Positions 18,836 through 27,776 of a stretch of 64,000 nucleotides of DNA are shown piece after piece (within the stretch, counting starts at the first letter, position 1; each line of letters begins with the position of its first letter). The position numbers and the translations under genes were made by a program. A model generated the notes under the pieces. The model had not been told where the DNA came from. It saw only the letters and a list, made by a program, of their open reading frames with translations, and did no database searches. Origin of the DNA: Duganella rivi (GTDB lineage Bacteria > Pseudomonadota > Gammaproteobacteria > Burkholderiales > Burkholderiaceae_D); NCBI RefSeq assembly GCF_009857435.1, contig NZ_WWCK01000005.1:1-64000 (forward strand), written 5' to 3'.

Positions 18836-18865
18836 AGAAAAACCGGCTTTCGAGCCGGTTTTTTT
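18836..18865 (+). terminator. Intrinsic terminator after the lipoprotein gene
   Basis: A perfect 8-bp stem AACCGGCT/AGCCGGTT with a TTCG tetraloop (18841-18860) is followed by a run of T. It starts about 17 bases after the stop codon. Confidence 0.9.
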
Positions 18866-18890
18866 ACGTCCAAAGCTTTTATTTGGATAT

Positions 18891-18946
18891 AAAAAAACCG
18901 TCAGCACTGAGCGCGATCTTGAGCGCATTCAGGCTGACGGTTTTTC
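18891..18946 (-). terminator. Terminator of the dapA-bamC unit
   Basis: The arms AAAAACCGTCAGC and GCTGACGGTTTTT flank a long loop. Read on the minus strand this gives a GC stem followed by T-rich sequence, 32 bases after the bamC stop. It is symmetric and could also act on plus-strand transcripts. Confidence 0.75.
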
Positions 18947-18977
18947 TACGCCGCGATAGCGGCGATTATTACTACAT

Positions 18978-20177
18978 TTACTTTAACTGCTCATGCAGCA
19001 GGGTAATGATTTTCTCGCCCACCGGGCCAGTTTCCGGCTGGCCGGCATTGGTCAATACTTTCACGACGCTGGTATTGCCTTCGCTGGCTTTAACCGAAAT
19101 ACGGTAACGCTGCGCTTCTTTTTCCTCTTCCGACGACGAACCCCAGCTAAACAGCTTGCTGAAGAAGCCCTTGGTTTCGGTCGCATCGTTGATATAACGC
19201 ACGAAGTAAATACCCTGGGTACGATCGCGGTCTTCCACCGTGAAGCCAGCGCGGTCCAGCGCCAGGCCTACGCGGCGCCAGGCGCGGTCGAAGCCCTCGT
19301 CCACCTGCACGGCACGGTCGGCGCCTGCGCCCACCAGGGAGGCGTGCTGAGGCTGTACGACAGCGCTATCCACGGCGGTCTTGGCCTGCGCCAGCTGCTC
19401 GCTGCCATTGCCCAGCTTGTTCAGCAGGCGCGCCAGGAATTCCGCTTCCAGACCCGGATCGTTCGGGCGCGCAGTCCACTTGGTGCTTTCCTTCTCGGCA
19501 CCAACCGAGACTTCCTGCACGCCGCGGTGGCTGATGTAGATCTCGCTGGCACCGTCGGCACGGCGTTCGATGCGGGTGCGGAACTTGTCGCGCTCGCCGC
19601 TCGAGTAGACCGAATCAAATACCTTGCCGATGGTGTTGCGGATGAAATCTTGCGGAATCTTGGCGCGGTTTTCATTCCACTCGGTTTCCATGATGCCGGC
19701 GGCAGGCAGTTCCTGCGCCAACGTGAAGCCCGAATCTTCCCAGAACTGCTTGAGCTGCGGCCACAGTTGCTCCGGGGTCTGCTTGATCACCAGCCAGCGC
19801 TGGTTGCCGTCGCGCTCGACCTTGATGTCGCTCAGCGTCATCTGCGCCACGGTGCCGGCGGCCGGCTGGCCCGGGATCACAGCGGCGTTCGACACCAGCG
19901 CGCCCGACTGTACGGCCTTGGAAGCGTTGTAGCCGGAAGCGGTCGCCACGCCGTTGTTGGTGTCCGGCAGCGAGTAGCGGTTATCTTTCTGCAATTGCGT
20001 CAGATCCGGCGGCACGTCCAGCGTGCTGGCCTTTTTGGCCGACTTGTAATCGACCTTGTCGTTGCCGACAACCGAGCTGATCATGCCGCAGCCGCTCAGG
20101 CTGGTCACGGTGGCCACCACGGCGCCCACTACCAGCGCGCGCTGCGAGGAAATAAAAGCTGTCTTGCGAATAGTCAT
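18978..20177 (-). CDS. bamC: Outer-membrane protein assembly factor BamC (NlpB)
   Basis: A lipoprotein of the BAM complex that inserts beta-barrel proteins into the outer membrane. The 399-residue product starts MTIRKTAF, has a signal with lipobox-like LSGC, and then the BamC N-terminal lasso features DYKSAKKASTLDVPPDLTQL. Two helix-grip domains follow (about 110-240 and 280-395), with IKQTPEQLWPQLKQFWEDSG and VDEGFDRAWRRVGLALDRAG as the repeated core. The reading frame continues upstream to 20483 but the signal peptide fixes the start at 20177. It follows dapA by 80 nt, the conserved dapA-bamC arrangement of beta- and gammaproteobacteria. Confidence 0.93.
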   Translation of the reverse strand: MTIRKTAFISSQRALVVGAVVATVTSLSGCGMISSVVGNDKVDYKSAKKASTLDVPPDLTQLQKDNRYSLPDTNNGVATASGYNASKAVQSGALVSNAAVIPGQPAAGTVAQMTLSDIKVERDGNQRWLVIKQTPEQLWPQLKQFWEDSGFTLAQELPAAGIMETEWNENRAKIPQDFIRNTIGKVFDSVYSSGERDKFRTRIERRADGASEIYISHRGVQEVSVGAEKESTKWTARPNDPGLEAEFLARLLNKLGNGSEQLAQAKTAVDSAVVQPQHASLVGAGADRAVQVDEGFDRAWRRVGLALDRAGFTVEDRDRTQGIYFVRYINDATETKGFFSKLFSWGSSSEEEKEAQRYRISVKASEGNTSVVKVLTNAGQPETGPVGEKIITLLHEQLK

Positions 20178-20257
20178 GTCGTTACTGTTTAAGAAGCTAA
20201 AGTGCAGCAAAATATGATCCGACGCGAGTCGGGACGAGTGCTCGTTGCTACGGGGTT

Positions 20258-21133
20258 TTACAGGACGCCGGCTTCTTGCAGCGCCGCGCGGACGGCCGCG
20301 TGGCAGTCTGCCGCCAGCGGCACCAGCGGCAGGCGGATGCCGGCCGGCATCTTGCCCATTTCCGCCAGCGCCCACTTGACTGGCACCGGATTCGGTTCGA
20401 TGAACAGTTTCTGGTGCAGCGGGAAGACCTTGTTGTTCAGCGCCAGCGCGGTGGCGACGTCGCCGGCAATGGCGGCGCGGCACATATCGGCCATGGCGCG
20501 CGGCGCCACGTTGGCGGTGACCGAGATGTTGCCGGCGCCGCCGGCCAGCATCAGGGCCATCGCGGTTGGATCGTCGCCCGAGTACACGGCAAACGATTTT
20601 GGCGCCAGGCGCAGCAGGTCGTAGCCGCGGCCGATGTTGCCGGTCGCGTCTTTCACGCCCACGATGTTCGGGATCTGCGCCAGGCGCAGGATGGTCTCGT
20701 TGCTCATGTCGGCAACGGTACGGCCCGGCACGTTGTACAGGATCACCGGCAGGTCTACCGCTTCGGCGATGGCCTTGAAGTGCTGGTACATGCCTTCCTG
20801 GGTAGGGCGGTTGTAGTACGGCACCACTTGCAGGGTGGCGTCCGCACCGGCTTCCTTGGCGTAGCGGGTCAGCTTGATCGCTTCGGCGGTCGAGTTGGCG
20901 CCGGCGCCGGCGATGATAGGGATGCGGCCCTTGGCGTGGGCGACGGTCGCCTTGATCAAGGCGCAGTGCTCTTCCACACTGACGGTGGCCGATTCACCGG
21001 TGGTGCCGGCGATGACGATGCTGTCCGTACCTTCGGCGATGTGCCAGTCGATCAGCTGATTCAAACCCTCAAAGTCCAGACTGCCGTCTGCGTGCATCGG
21101 GGTGACGATTGCTACGATGCTGCCCTTAATCAT
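20258..21133 (-). CDS. dapA: 4-hydroxy-tetrahydrodipicolinate synthase
   Basis: A cytoplasmic enzyme that condenses pyruvate with aspartate semialdehyde, the first committed step to diaminopimelate and lysine. The Schiff-base lysine is K161 in IVGVKDATG. The triad T44, Y107 and Y133 is present ([20 protein letters not shown]), and R138 for substrate carboxylate binding follows. The 291-residue length is standard. It lies between a methyltransferase gene and bamC on one strand. Confidence 0.97.
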   Translation of the reverse strand: MIKGSIVAIVTPMHADGSLDFEGLNQLIDWHIAEGTDSIVIAGTTGESATVSVEEHCALIKATVAHAKGRIPIIAGAGANSTAEAIKLTRYAKEAGADATLQVVPYYNRPTQEGMYQHFKAIAEAVDLPVILYNVPGRTVADMSNETILRLAQIPNIVGVKDATGNIGRGYDLLRLAPKSFAVYSGDDPTAMALMLAGGAGNISVTANVAPRAMADMCRAAIAGDVATALALNNKVFPLHQKLFIEPNPVPVKWALAEMGKMPAGIRLPLVPLAADCHAAVRAALQEAGVL

Positions 21134-21217
21134 AGGAAACCACTGCGTAAAGTATTAAAACAACGATTGTAGTCGATAGGTTGCGCCCGTGGTGCATCCG
21201 GGGGCACAAATCGACGC

Positions 21218-21766
21218 TCAAAATGGCGGTAATAGAGCCGCCTCTCGGGGAAAATCAGGCTTCACGGCACACAGTCGTTGCACCATGGCAGCTTTTGGCG
21301 CATCGATAATGCCGTCTTCAAAGGCCACCACGCGCAGGCCCTGCTCGCGCGCCAGCTCCAGCAACTCGCCCGGCTGCAACAGGAACGCCGGGTTGGACGG
21401 CTTGCCGAACTGCGCATTACCGTCCGCGAAGGTCTCGTAAATCAGCACGCCATTCGGCGCCAGGCTGCTCAACATATCAGCAAATAAGGGGCGATGCAGG
21501 TAGTTTGTCACCACAATGCCGGCGAATCGCTGCGGGCCGAAAGGCCAGGCGGCGCCCTCCTCTTCCAGGTCGATGGCGCTGGTAGTGATGCCGGGGCCGC
21601 AGGCAGCGGCCAGCGCGGCGGTGTCGCGGTCAACCGCCACCACCTCGTGGCCGAGCGCCGCCATGTGGCGCGAGTGGCGGCCGCTGCCGCAAGCTAGATC
21701 GAGCACGGCGCCGCCGGGAACCAGCGGTGCATAGCGCTGCACCCATGGAGAGATTTGATCGCTCAT
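21218..21766 (-). CDS. Class I SAM-dependent methyltransferase
   Basis: A 182-residue cytoplasmic protein with the SAM-binding motif I (VLDLACGSGRHSRHMA, about 21-36) and the acidic end of strand 2 (EVVAVDRD). Later strands include GIVVTNYLHRPLFAD and NGVLIYETFADGNAQFG. The sequence resembles TehB-like or Methyltransf_25 small enzymes. The methyl acceptor is unknown. It is 16 nt downstream of trpS and 84 nt upstream of dapA, so it is part of the same minus-strand block. Confidence 0.88.
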   Translation of the reverse strand: MSDQISPWVQRYAPLVPGGAVLDLACGSGRHSRHMAALGHEVVAVDRDTAALAAACGPGITTSAIDLEEEGAAWPFGPQRFAGIVVTNYLHRPLFADMLSSLAPNGVLIYETFADGNAQFGKPSNPAFLLQPGELLELAREQGLRVVAFEDGIIDAPKAAMVQRLCAVKPDFPREAALLPPF

Positions 21767-21782
21767 GATGTTTTACCCGAAT

Positions 21783-22985
21783 TTACGTGTAGGCCAAGCC
21801 CATCGCTTCACGCACGTCGCGCATGGTTTCCAGCGCCAGCTTGCGGGCCGCGTCATTGCCGTCGGCAACGATGGCGCGCACCAGCGATGGATCGTCCAGG
21901 TACGGCTGGGCACGCTCGTGCATGGGCTCTTGTTCCTTGATGATGGCGTCAATCACCGGCTGCTTGCACTCGATGCAGCCGATGCCGGCCGATTTGCAGC
22001 CCTTCACCGCCCATTCCTGGGTCGGCTGGTCGGAATACACCTGGTGGAATTGCCAGACCGGGCAGCGGGCCGGATCGCCGGCGTCGGTGCGGCGCACGCG
22101 CGCCGGGTCGGTCGGCATGGTCTTGATCTTCTTGCTGACCGAATCCTTGTCTTCGCGCAGGGCGATGGCGTTGCCGTAGCTCTTGGACATTTTGCGGCCG
22201 TCGAGGCCAGGCAGGCGCGAGGCCTCGGTCAGGCGCGCCTGCGGCTCGACCAGGATCAGCTTGCGGCTGCCTTCCAGGTAACCAAACAGGCGCTCGCGGT
22301 CGCCCATCGACAGGCTTTGAGCATCGTCCAGCATGGCCTTGGCCTGTTCCAGCGCCTCGTTCTTGCCGTCTTGCTGGTACTCGGTGCGCAGTTCGTTGTA
22401 GAGCTTGGCACGTTTGCTGCCGAGCTTTTTCACGGCTTCTTGCGCCTTCTCCTCGAAACCTTTTTCTTTGCCATACAAGTGATTAAAACGGCGCGCAATC
22501 TCGCGCATCATTTCGATGTGCGGCACCTGGTCTTCGCCGACCGGCACCTGGCTGGCGCGGTAGATCAGCACGTCTGCGGCTTGCAGCAGCGGATAGCCGA
22601 GGAAGCCGTAGGTTGCGAGGTCTTTGTTGGCGAGATTGTCGATCTGGTCTTTATAGGTCGGCACCCGTTCGAGCCAGCCCAGCGGCGTGGCCATCGACAG
22701 CAGCAGGTGCAGCTCGGCGTGCTCGGGCACGCGCGACTGGATGAACAGCGTCGATCGCGACGGGTCGATGCCGGCGGCCAGCCAGTCGACCAGCATGTCC
22801 CAGGTGCTGCGCTCGATGACGGTCGGATCGTCGTAGTGCGTGGTCAGCGCGTGCCAGTCGGCCACGAAGAACAGGCACGGCAGCTCGGTCTGCATCTTGA
22901 TCCAGTTTTTCAGCGCGCCGTGATAATGGCCCAGGTGCATGGAGCCAGTAGGACGCATGCCGGAGACTACGCGATCGGGATACAT
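21783..22985 (-). CDS. trpS: Tryptophan-tRNA ligase
   Basis: A class I aminoacyl-tRNA synthetase that charges tRNA-Trp. Both signatures are visible: HLGH (17-20) in RPTGSMHLGHYHG as the HIGH motif and KMSKSYGN as the KMSKS loop. The 400 residues correspond to the longer TrpRS form common in Burkholderiales, with an insertion after the KMSKS loop carrying several cysteines (ARCPVWQFHQVY, CKSAGIGCIECK). The stop of the M50 protease lies seven bases upstream of its start. Confidence 0.96.
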   Translation of the reverse strand: MYPDRVVSGMRPTGSMHLGHYHGALKNWIKMQTELPCLFFVADWHALTTHYDDPTVIERSTWDMLVDWLAAGIDPSRSTLFIQSRVPEHAELHLLLSMATPLGWLERVPTYKDQIDNLANKDLATYGFLGYPLLQAADVLIYRASQVPVGEDQVPHIEMMREIARRFNHLYGKEKGFEEKAQEAVKKLGSKRAKLYNELRTEYQQDGKNEALEQAKAMLDDAQSLSMGDRERLFGYLEGSRKLILVEPQARLTEASRLPGLDGRKMSKSYGNAIALREDKDSVSKKIKTMPTDPARVRRTDAGDPARCPVWQFHQVYSDQPTQEWAVKGCKSAGIGCIECKQPVIDAIIKEQEPMHERAQPYLDDPSLVRAIVADGNDAARKLALETMRDVREAMGLAYT

Positions 22986-22992
22986 AGTCTGC

Positions 22993-23670
22993 TCAGCTAA
23001 AAAGATACATCAACGGAGTGACCAGCAAATGCCACACGCTCTGCACGATATGCATGCCGCCAACCAGGAAGCCGGTCAGCAAGCCGAACTGCATCATCAG
23101 AATCAGCGCAATGAAAATATACACGCCGTAGCGCTCGATGCGCGCAAAACGGCGCGCCAGCTCCATCGGCAGCAAGCCGGTAACGATACGGCCGCCATCG
23201 AGCGGCGGCACCGGAATCAGGTTGAACACGCACATGGCGGAGTTGACGCCGATGCCGGCCTTGGCCATTTGCACGAAGAAGTCATGCTGATCCATGGTGA
23301 ACACGTAGCTGAGGATCACCCACAGCACCATCCAGCCCAGGCCCATGGCAAAGTTGGCTGCCGGACCGGCGGCGGCCACGAAGGCCATTTGCTTTTTCGG
23401 ATTGCGCAGGCGGCCGAAATCGACCGGCACCGGCTTGGCGTAGCCCAACGCAGGCAGGCCAACCAAGCTCAGCACGATCGGCAGCAGGACGGTGCCGAAA
23501 GGATCAATGTGCTTCAATGGATTAGCGGTTAGGCGGCCGAGATCGGCGGCGGTAGGGTCGCCGAAATAGCGGGCGACGTATCCGTGTGCGGCTTCGTGCA
23601 GGGAAATTGCAAAAAGAACAGGAATGAGATAGACCGCGATGGTCTGGATAATACTGTCAGTTTCGTTCAT
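22993..23670 (-). CDS. Site-2 protease family membrane metalloprotease (M50)
   Basis: A 225-residue inner-membrane protein with five to six hydrophobic segments. The zinc site is H25-E26-xx-H29 in SLHEAAHGYVARYFGDPTA, and the third ligand region is NLIPVPPLDGGRI. This compact type lacks PDZ domains and belongs to the YdiL/Rv-type M50 group. Its substrates are unknown. It is conserved next to trpS and the Sua5 gene in Burkholderiales, so it is part of the housekeeping block. Confidence 0.92.
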   Translation of the reverse strand: MNETDSIIQTIAVYLIPVLFAISLHEAAHGYVARYFGDPTAADLGRLTANPLKHIDPFGTVLLPIVLSLVGLPALGYAKPVPVDFGRLRNPKKQMAFVAAAGPAANFAMGLGWMVLWVILSYVFTMDQHDFFVQMAKAGIGVNSAMCVFNLIPVPPLDGGRIVTGLLPMELARRFARIERYGVYIFIALILMMQFGLLTGFLVGGMHIVQSVWHLLVTPLMYLFS

Positions 23671-23691
23671 GGGCGGGATTTTACCAGAGGG

Positions 23692-24315
23692 TCAGAGTCC
23701 GAACGCGGCAGCGTCTCCGCGGCCTTGGCGAACCAGCTGCGCCTCGTCGCCGGTCAGGTCGATTACGGTGGTCGGCTCCATGCTGCAAGCGCCGCCGTCG
23801 ATAATCAATTCCAGCTGTTTGCCCAGCCGCGAGCAAATTTCATCCGCGTCGTTGAGCGGCTCGACCTCATCCGGCATGATCAGCGTGGTGCCCAGCAGCG
23901 GCTGATCCAGCTCGGCCAGCAGCGCATTGATGATCGCGTCTTCCGGCACCCGCAGGCCGATGGTCTTGCGCGATGGGTGAGACAGGCGGCGCGGCACGCA
24001 CTTGGTCGCTTCGAGAATAAAGGTGAACGGCCCCGGCGTGGCCGCCTTCAGCAGGCGGAACTGGCGATTGTCGACACGGGCATACACGCCCAGCTCGCTC
24101 AAATCGCGGCACAACAGGGTCAAATGGTGTTTTTCGTCGATGCCGCGAATGCGGCGCAAGCGCTCGACCGCGCCCTTGTCGTCCAGGTGGCACACCAGCG
24201 CGTAGCAGGAGTCCGTCGGCACGGCGACGATGCCGCCGCCGTGGATGATCTGCGCGGCCTGCTTGATCAAGCGGGCCTGCGGATTGACGGGATGTACCTG
24301 AAAGAATTGGCTCAT
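23692..24315 (-). CDS. Threonylcarbamoyl-AMP synthase (Sua5/YciO/YrdC family)
   Basis: A 207-residue protein with the YrdC fold. QAAQIIHGGGIVAVPTDSCYAL is the substrate-binding start, and KHHLTLLCRDLSELGVYARV, PGPFTFILEATKCVPRRL and TIGLRVPED follow. The family supplies threonylcarbamoyl-AMP for t6A modification of tRNA. This length and the sequence (KxR...S/N set in ATKCVPRR) are closest to the YciO branch, whose activity is less certain. It is two nt from the htpX stop and 21 nt before the M50 protease. Confidence 0.88.
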   Translation of the reverse strand: MSQFFQVHPVNPQARLIKQAAQIIHGGGIVAVPTDSCYALVCHLDDKGAVERLRRIRGIDEKHHLTLLCRDLSELGVYARVDNRQFRLLKAATPGPFTFILEATKCVPRRLSHPSRKTIGLRVPEDAIINALLAELDQPLLGTTLIMPDEVEPLNDADEICSRLGKQLELIIDGGACSMEPTTVIDLTGDEAQLVRQGRGDAAAFGL

Positions 24316-24317
24316 GC

Positions 24318-25199
24318 TTAAGATTGTACGCTACGCAGCGCAGCGATACGCTCTTCAAACGGCGGGTGGGTCGAGAACAGCGCGCCCCAGCCGCCACGGC
24401 TGGCGCTGATGCCCGACGCCGCGAACGACTGCGGCAAGGCGCCCGGCTCCACGCCGTTCAGACGCGCCAAAGCGTGCTGCATTGGCACCGTGCTGCCCAG
24501 CAGCTTGGCCGAACCGGCGTCGGCACGGAATTCGCGCTGGCGCGAGAACCACGCCACGATCAGCGAGGCCAGCAAGCCGAACACAATCTCGCACACGAAC
24601 ACGGTGATCATGTAACCGATACCGGGGCCGCGGCGCTCTTCACTCTTGTTGAGCATGCTGTCGACAAAGAAGCCGACGATACGCGCCAGGAACACCACGA
24701 AGGTATTGGTCACGCCCTGGATCAGGGTCATGGTCACCATGTCGCCGTTGGCGATGTGGGCGACTTCGTGGCCCAGCACGGCTTCCACCTCATCGCGGTT
24801 CATGCTTTGCAGCAGGCCGGTCGACACCGCCACCAGCGCCGAGTTCTTGAACGCGCCGGTCGCAAACGCATTCGGCTCGCCCTCGTACACCGCCACTTCC
24901 GGCATGCCGATGCCGGCGCGCTCGGACAGCGCTTTCACGGTATTCACCAGCCACAGCTCGGTGGAGTTGGAAGGATTCTCGATCACGCGCGCGCCGGTCG
25001 ACCACTTGGCCATCGGCTTGGAAATCAGCAGCGAGAAAATGGCGCCGGTAAAGCCCACCACCAGCGAGAACGCCAGCAGGCTACCGAGTTGCAGCGTGCT
25101 GCCGGAGCCCGGACGGCCAATGCCCAGCAGCGACAGGACGATGGACAGCACCAACATCACAGCGAGGTTGGTGGCGATAAACAAGACGATGCGTTTCAT
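24318..25199 (-). CDS. htpX: Membrane-bound zinc protease HtpX
   Basis: A 293-residue M48 protease of inner-membrane quality control. It has two N-terminal membrane segments (about 5-25, 36-58), the zinc motif H144-E145-VA-H148 in [14 protein letters not shown], and two further hydrophobic segments after it. The C-terminus [14 protein letters not shown] is family-typical. In this window it sits between the PHP phosphatase and the Sua5 gene, an insertion into an otherwise common block. No heat-shock promoter was recognised. Confidence 0.96.
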   Translation of the reverse strand: MKRIVLFIATNLAVMLVLSIVLSLLGIGRPGSGSTLQLGSLLAFSLVVGFTGAIFSLLISKPMAKWSTGARVIENPSNSTELWLVNTVKALSERAGIGMPEVAVYEGEPNAFATGAFKNSALVAVSTGLLQSMNRDEVEAVLGHEVAHIANGDMVTMTLIQGVTNTFVVFLARIVGFFVDSMLNKSEERRGPGIGYMITVFVCEIVFGLLASLIVAWFSRQREFRADAGSAKLLGSTVPMQHALARLNGVEPGALPQSFAASGISASRGGWGALFSTHPPFEERIAALRSVQS

Positions 25200-25306
25200 A
25201 TCAGGGTCTCCGGTACGGACAATTTGCCGAAATCATAAGGTAAGACCGCGCCAACGCAAAATCAAGATACAGCTACTTACATGCCGCCGGTAATCGGCAG
25301 GCGAAT

Positions 25307-26137
25307 TTACCACCAGTCGTGCCAGACCGGTTTGACGTTCGCCGGCAGCGGCGGCAGCGCTGCAAAATCGACGCGGGACTCGCCCGGGGCGTGGAAATCG
25401 GTGCCGCGCGAGGCGAGGAAACCGTAGTAATTGGCCAATTGCGCATACACCGGATATTGATCCGGCGTGTGACTGCCGGTCACCACCTCGATGGCGGTGC
25501 CGCCCAGCTGCTTGAACGCGTCGAACAGCTCGCCCTGCGCCAGCGGCGTGAAGCGGTAGCGGCCCGGATGCGCAATCACGGCAATCCCGCCGGCATCGCG
25601 GATCCATTTAACCGATTGCTCCAGCGTGGCCCAGCAATGCGGCACGTAGCCCGGCTTGCCCTCGGACAGATACTTCTTGAACACTTCCGCCGTGCTGGCG
25701 CAGGCGCCGATCTCGACCAGGAAGCGGGCAAAGTGGGTGCGCGACATCAGATCCGGGTTGCCGACGTACTTGAGCGCGCCTTCGTAGGCGCCTTCGATAC
25801 CGGCCAGCGCCAGCTGGTTCGCAATCTCGCGGCCACGGTTGTCGCGGCCGGAGCGGGTGCAGGCCAGGCCGTCCACCAGCGCGGCGTTATTCTCATCGAT
25901 CTGCAAACCGACGATGTGCACGGTCTCGTTAGCCCAGGTAATCGAGATTTCGACGCCGGTGACAAAGCGCATGCCCTGCGCCTCGGCGGCAGCGCGCGCG
26001 GCCGGGATGCCGCGCACTTCATCGTGGTCGGTGAGCGCCCACACGTCCACGCCCGCCTTGCGGGCAGTTTCCGCCACAGCAGCAGGAGCAAGGACGCCGT
26101 CGGAGACGTTGGAATGGCAATGCAGGTCAACTTTCAT
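25307..26137 (-). CDS. PHP-domain phosphatase (3',5'-nucleoside bisphosphate phosphatase, RnaAM/YciV type)
   Basis: A 276-residue cytoplasmic metal-dependent phosphoesterase. The PHP motifs are DLHCHSNVSDG (4-14), WALTDHDEV, the Glu in FVTGVEIS, VIAHPGRYRF and the final GTDFHAPGE, providing the usual trinuclear metal ligands. Homologues hydrolyse 3',5'-bisphosphonucleotides or trim RNA 5' ends. The start at 26137 matches the family N-terminus MKVDLH. In-frame codons upstream to 26215 lack support. Its start faces the divergent PEP-CTERM cassette A. Confidence 0.9.
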   Translation of the reverse strand: MKVDLHCHSNVSDGVLAPAAVAETARKAGVDVWALTDHDEVRGIPAARAAAEAQGMRFVTGVEISITWANETVHIVGLQIDENNAALVDGLACTRSGRDNRGREIANQLALAGIEGAYEGALKYVGNPDLMSRTHFARFLVEIGACASTAEVFKKYLSEGKPGYVPHCWATLEQSVKWIRDAGGIAVIAHPGRYRFTPLAQGELFDAFKQLGGTAIEVVTGSHTPDQYPVYAQLANYYGFLASRGTDFHAPGESRVDFAALPPLPANVKPVWHDWW

Positions 26138-26212
26138 AACTGTCATTGTACGCTGACTCACGCCGATGCATGCACCCTTGCCCCCTAGCCTAATTGATTT
26201 TCGACCCGCACT

Positions 26213-26246
26213 CAATTGTAACTTGTAGCCAATTGTAAATTGTAAC
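26213..26246. repeat. Three AATTGTAA repeats upstream of cassette A
   Basis: AATTGTAA occurs at 26214-26221, 26231-26238 and 26238-26245 in the 181-base gap between the PHP gene and the fused PEP-CTERM gene. The spacing is 17 and seven bases. Half-site arrays like this often bind a regulator, but no matching factor can be named. A ribosome site (AGGGAT) precedes ATG 26319. Confidence 0.45.
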
Positions 26247-26318
26247 TAACTATTGATAATGCAGTTTCATAAATGTATTCTTGAAATCTCTACTATTAAT
26301 AACAACAGGGATTGACAT

Positions 26319-27776
26319 ATGAATATGAGCAAAACGCAAAACAGTAGTAGCAGCAAACATCGGCAACCATGGCGGGCCTGGCTAGCTCGCAGCAGTGCCG
26401 CGCTGGGCCTGCTGGCCAGCTTGGTACTGGCGGCGCCAGCGCAAGCGGACGTGCAGGTCATCGAGTACGCCCAGGGCTGGATCAACAGCAGGGGCGGCAA
26501 TAATCGCCCTGGGCCGGACAGCAACAACTACACCGGCAATGAGTTAGGCATGCGCTTTAACAGCTGGGTCGCGTTCTACATCCCGGCCGGCCACTACACT
26601 TCGGCCACCTTGTCGGTCGATCCCAGCACCTATGGCGAGGTAGGCCCCAGCACCATCGGCCTGTTCCAGGTAGAGACTCCGTACGCGACGCTCATGGACG
26701 ACTACGTGCCACCCGGCGTGGACGCCTACAAGGATTTGGGCAGCGGCCGCCAGTACGCCTCCGTCACCCTGTTTAACGACGCGGTCGACATCCAGCTCAA
26801 CGGCCGCGGCCTGGCCGACATCAACGCCGCCGTCGGCACCTACTTCTTCATCGGCTTTACCAACCAGACCATGAACGCGCTGCCAGTCAGCGGCCCCGAA
26901 GGCGGCATCTACATCAGCGGCATCGGCCGCAACCAGACCATGATGACGCTCAACCTGGAGACGGCTGCGGTACCAGAGCCGGCAACCTGGGCAGCGCTGC
27001 TGGCCGGCCTGTCGCTGCTGGCCCTGCGCAGTACCCAGTTGCGCCGTCGCGCTCGCCAGGTGGCCGGCGCGGCTGCGGTTCTGGCCGCCATCGGCATGGC
27101 GCCGGCCGTTCATGCCGACACCATCGACTTTGAAGGACTGGACGACCTGCCCTTTGTCATGGACGGCGACAGCTTCCTGCACGCCGGCTACCTGTTCGGC
27201 GGCCAGTTTGTCGGCGAGCCTGAAGATGGCGGCGGCTTGGTCGGCAGCATCCTGGACGGCCGCGATATCAGGGGCTGCGAAGAAGGCGGCCTCGCCTGCC
27301 CCACCAACAACGCCAGCCATTACTACGGTGCCCTTAACGACGGCGTGCTGCACATGAGCTCGGCGCAAGCCGGCCAGACCTTCCGCCTGAGCAGCTTTGA
27401 CGCCAGCTTCATCGGCGGCCAGCCCGGCGTCTACCCGAAGGTCGCCGGCCTGCTGGTGGTGCGCGGCATCCGCGCTGACCACACCGTGTTCGATGAAATT
27501 TACTCGCTGTCCGACCCGGCCTTCGGCTTTGGCCACTACCAGACCAGCGCCGCCTTCAGCAGCACCGACTTCGTGCAGCTGAGCTTCATTCCCTATGCCT
27601 GCGACTGGTACCAGGAATGCTTCGCCTTCCAGAGCAATATGGGCCAGATGGGCCTGGACAATCTGGAAGTCTCCGCCGTGCCGGAACCATCGACCTACCT
27701 GATGCTGGGCATGGGCCTGCTCGGCCTGGCCGCAGCGCGCCGCCAGTCGATCAAACAACAACAAAAGGACTGCTAA
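26319..27776 (+). CDS. Tandem PEP-CTERM surface protein with an internal sorting signal (cassette A)
   Basis: A 485-residue exported protein built from two PEP-CTERM proteins. The first part has a signal peptide (cleavage after AQA, about 43), an unknown beta-rich domain (44-215) and a complete sorting signal at 218-247: VPEPATW, a hydrophobic helix and RRRAR. It is followed without a break by a second signal-peptide-like segment (248-267, ending VHAD). A second domain (267-450) shares YYGALND, FDASFIG and a Q-GLDN motif with the proteins at 38672 and 56838, and a final VPEPSTY signal begins at 454. A TTG at 27039 could start the second protein separately. The stop codon directly abuts the subtilase start. 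Confidence 0.85.
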   Translation: MNMSKTQNSSSSKHRQPWRAWLARSSAALGLLASLVLAAPAQADVQVIEYAQGWINSRGGNNRPGPDSNNYTGNELGMRFNSWVAFYIPAGHYTSATLSVDPSTYGEVGPSTIGLFQVETPYATLMDDYVPPGVDAYKDLGSGRQYASVTLFNDAVDIQLNGRGLADINAAVGTYFFIGFTNQTMNALPVSGPEGGIYISGIGRNQTMMTLNLETAAVPEPATWAALLAGLSLLALRSTQLRRRARQVAGAAAVLAAIGMAPAVHADTIDFEGLDDLPFVMDGDSFLHAGYLFGGQFVGEPEDGGGLVGSILDGRDIRGCEEGGLACPTNNASHYYGALNDGVLHMSSAQAGQTFRLSSFDASFIGGQPGVYPKVAGLLVVRGIRADHTVFDEIYSLSDPAFGFGHYQTSAAFSSTDFVQLSFIPYACDWYQECFAFQSNMGQMGLDNLEVSAVPEPSTYLMLGMGLLGLAAARRQSIKQQQKDC

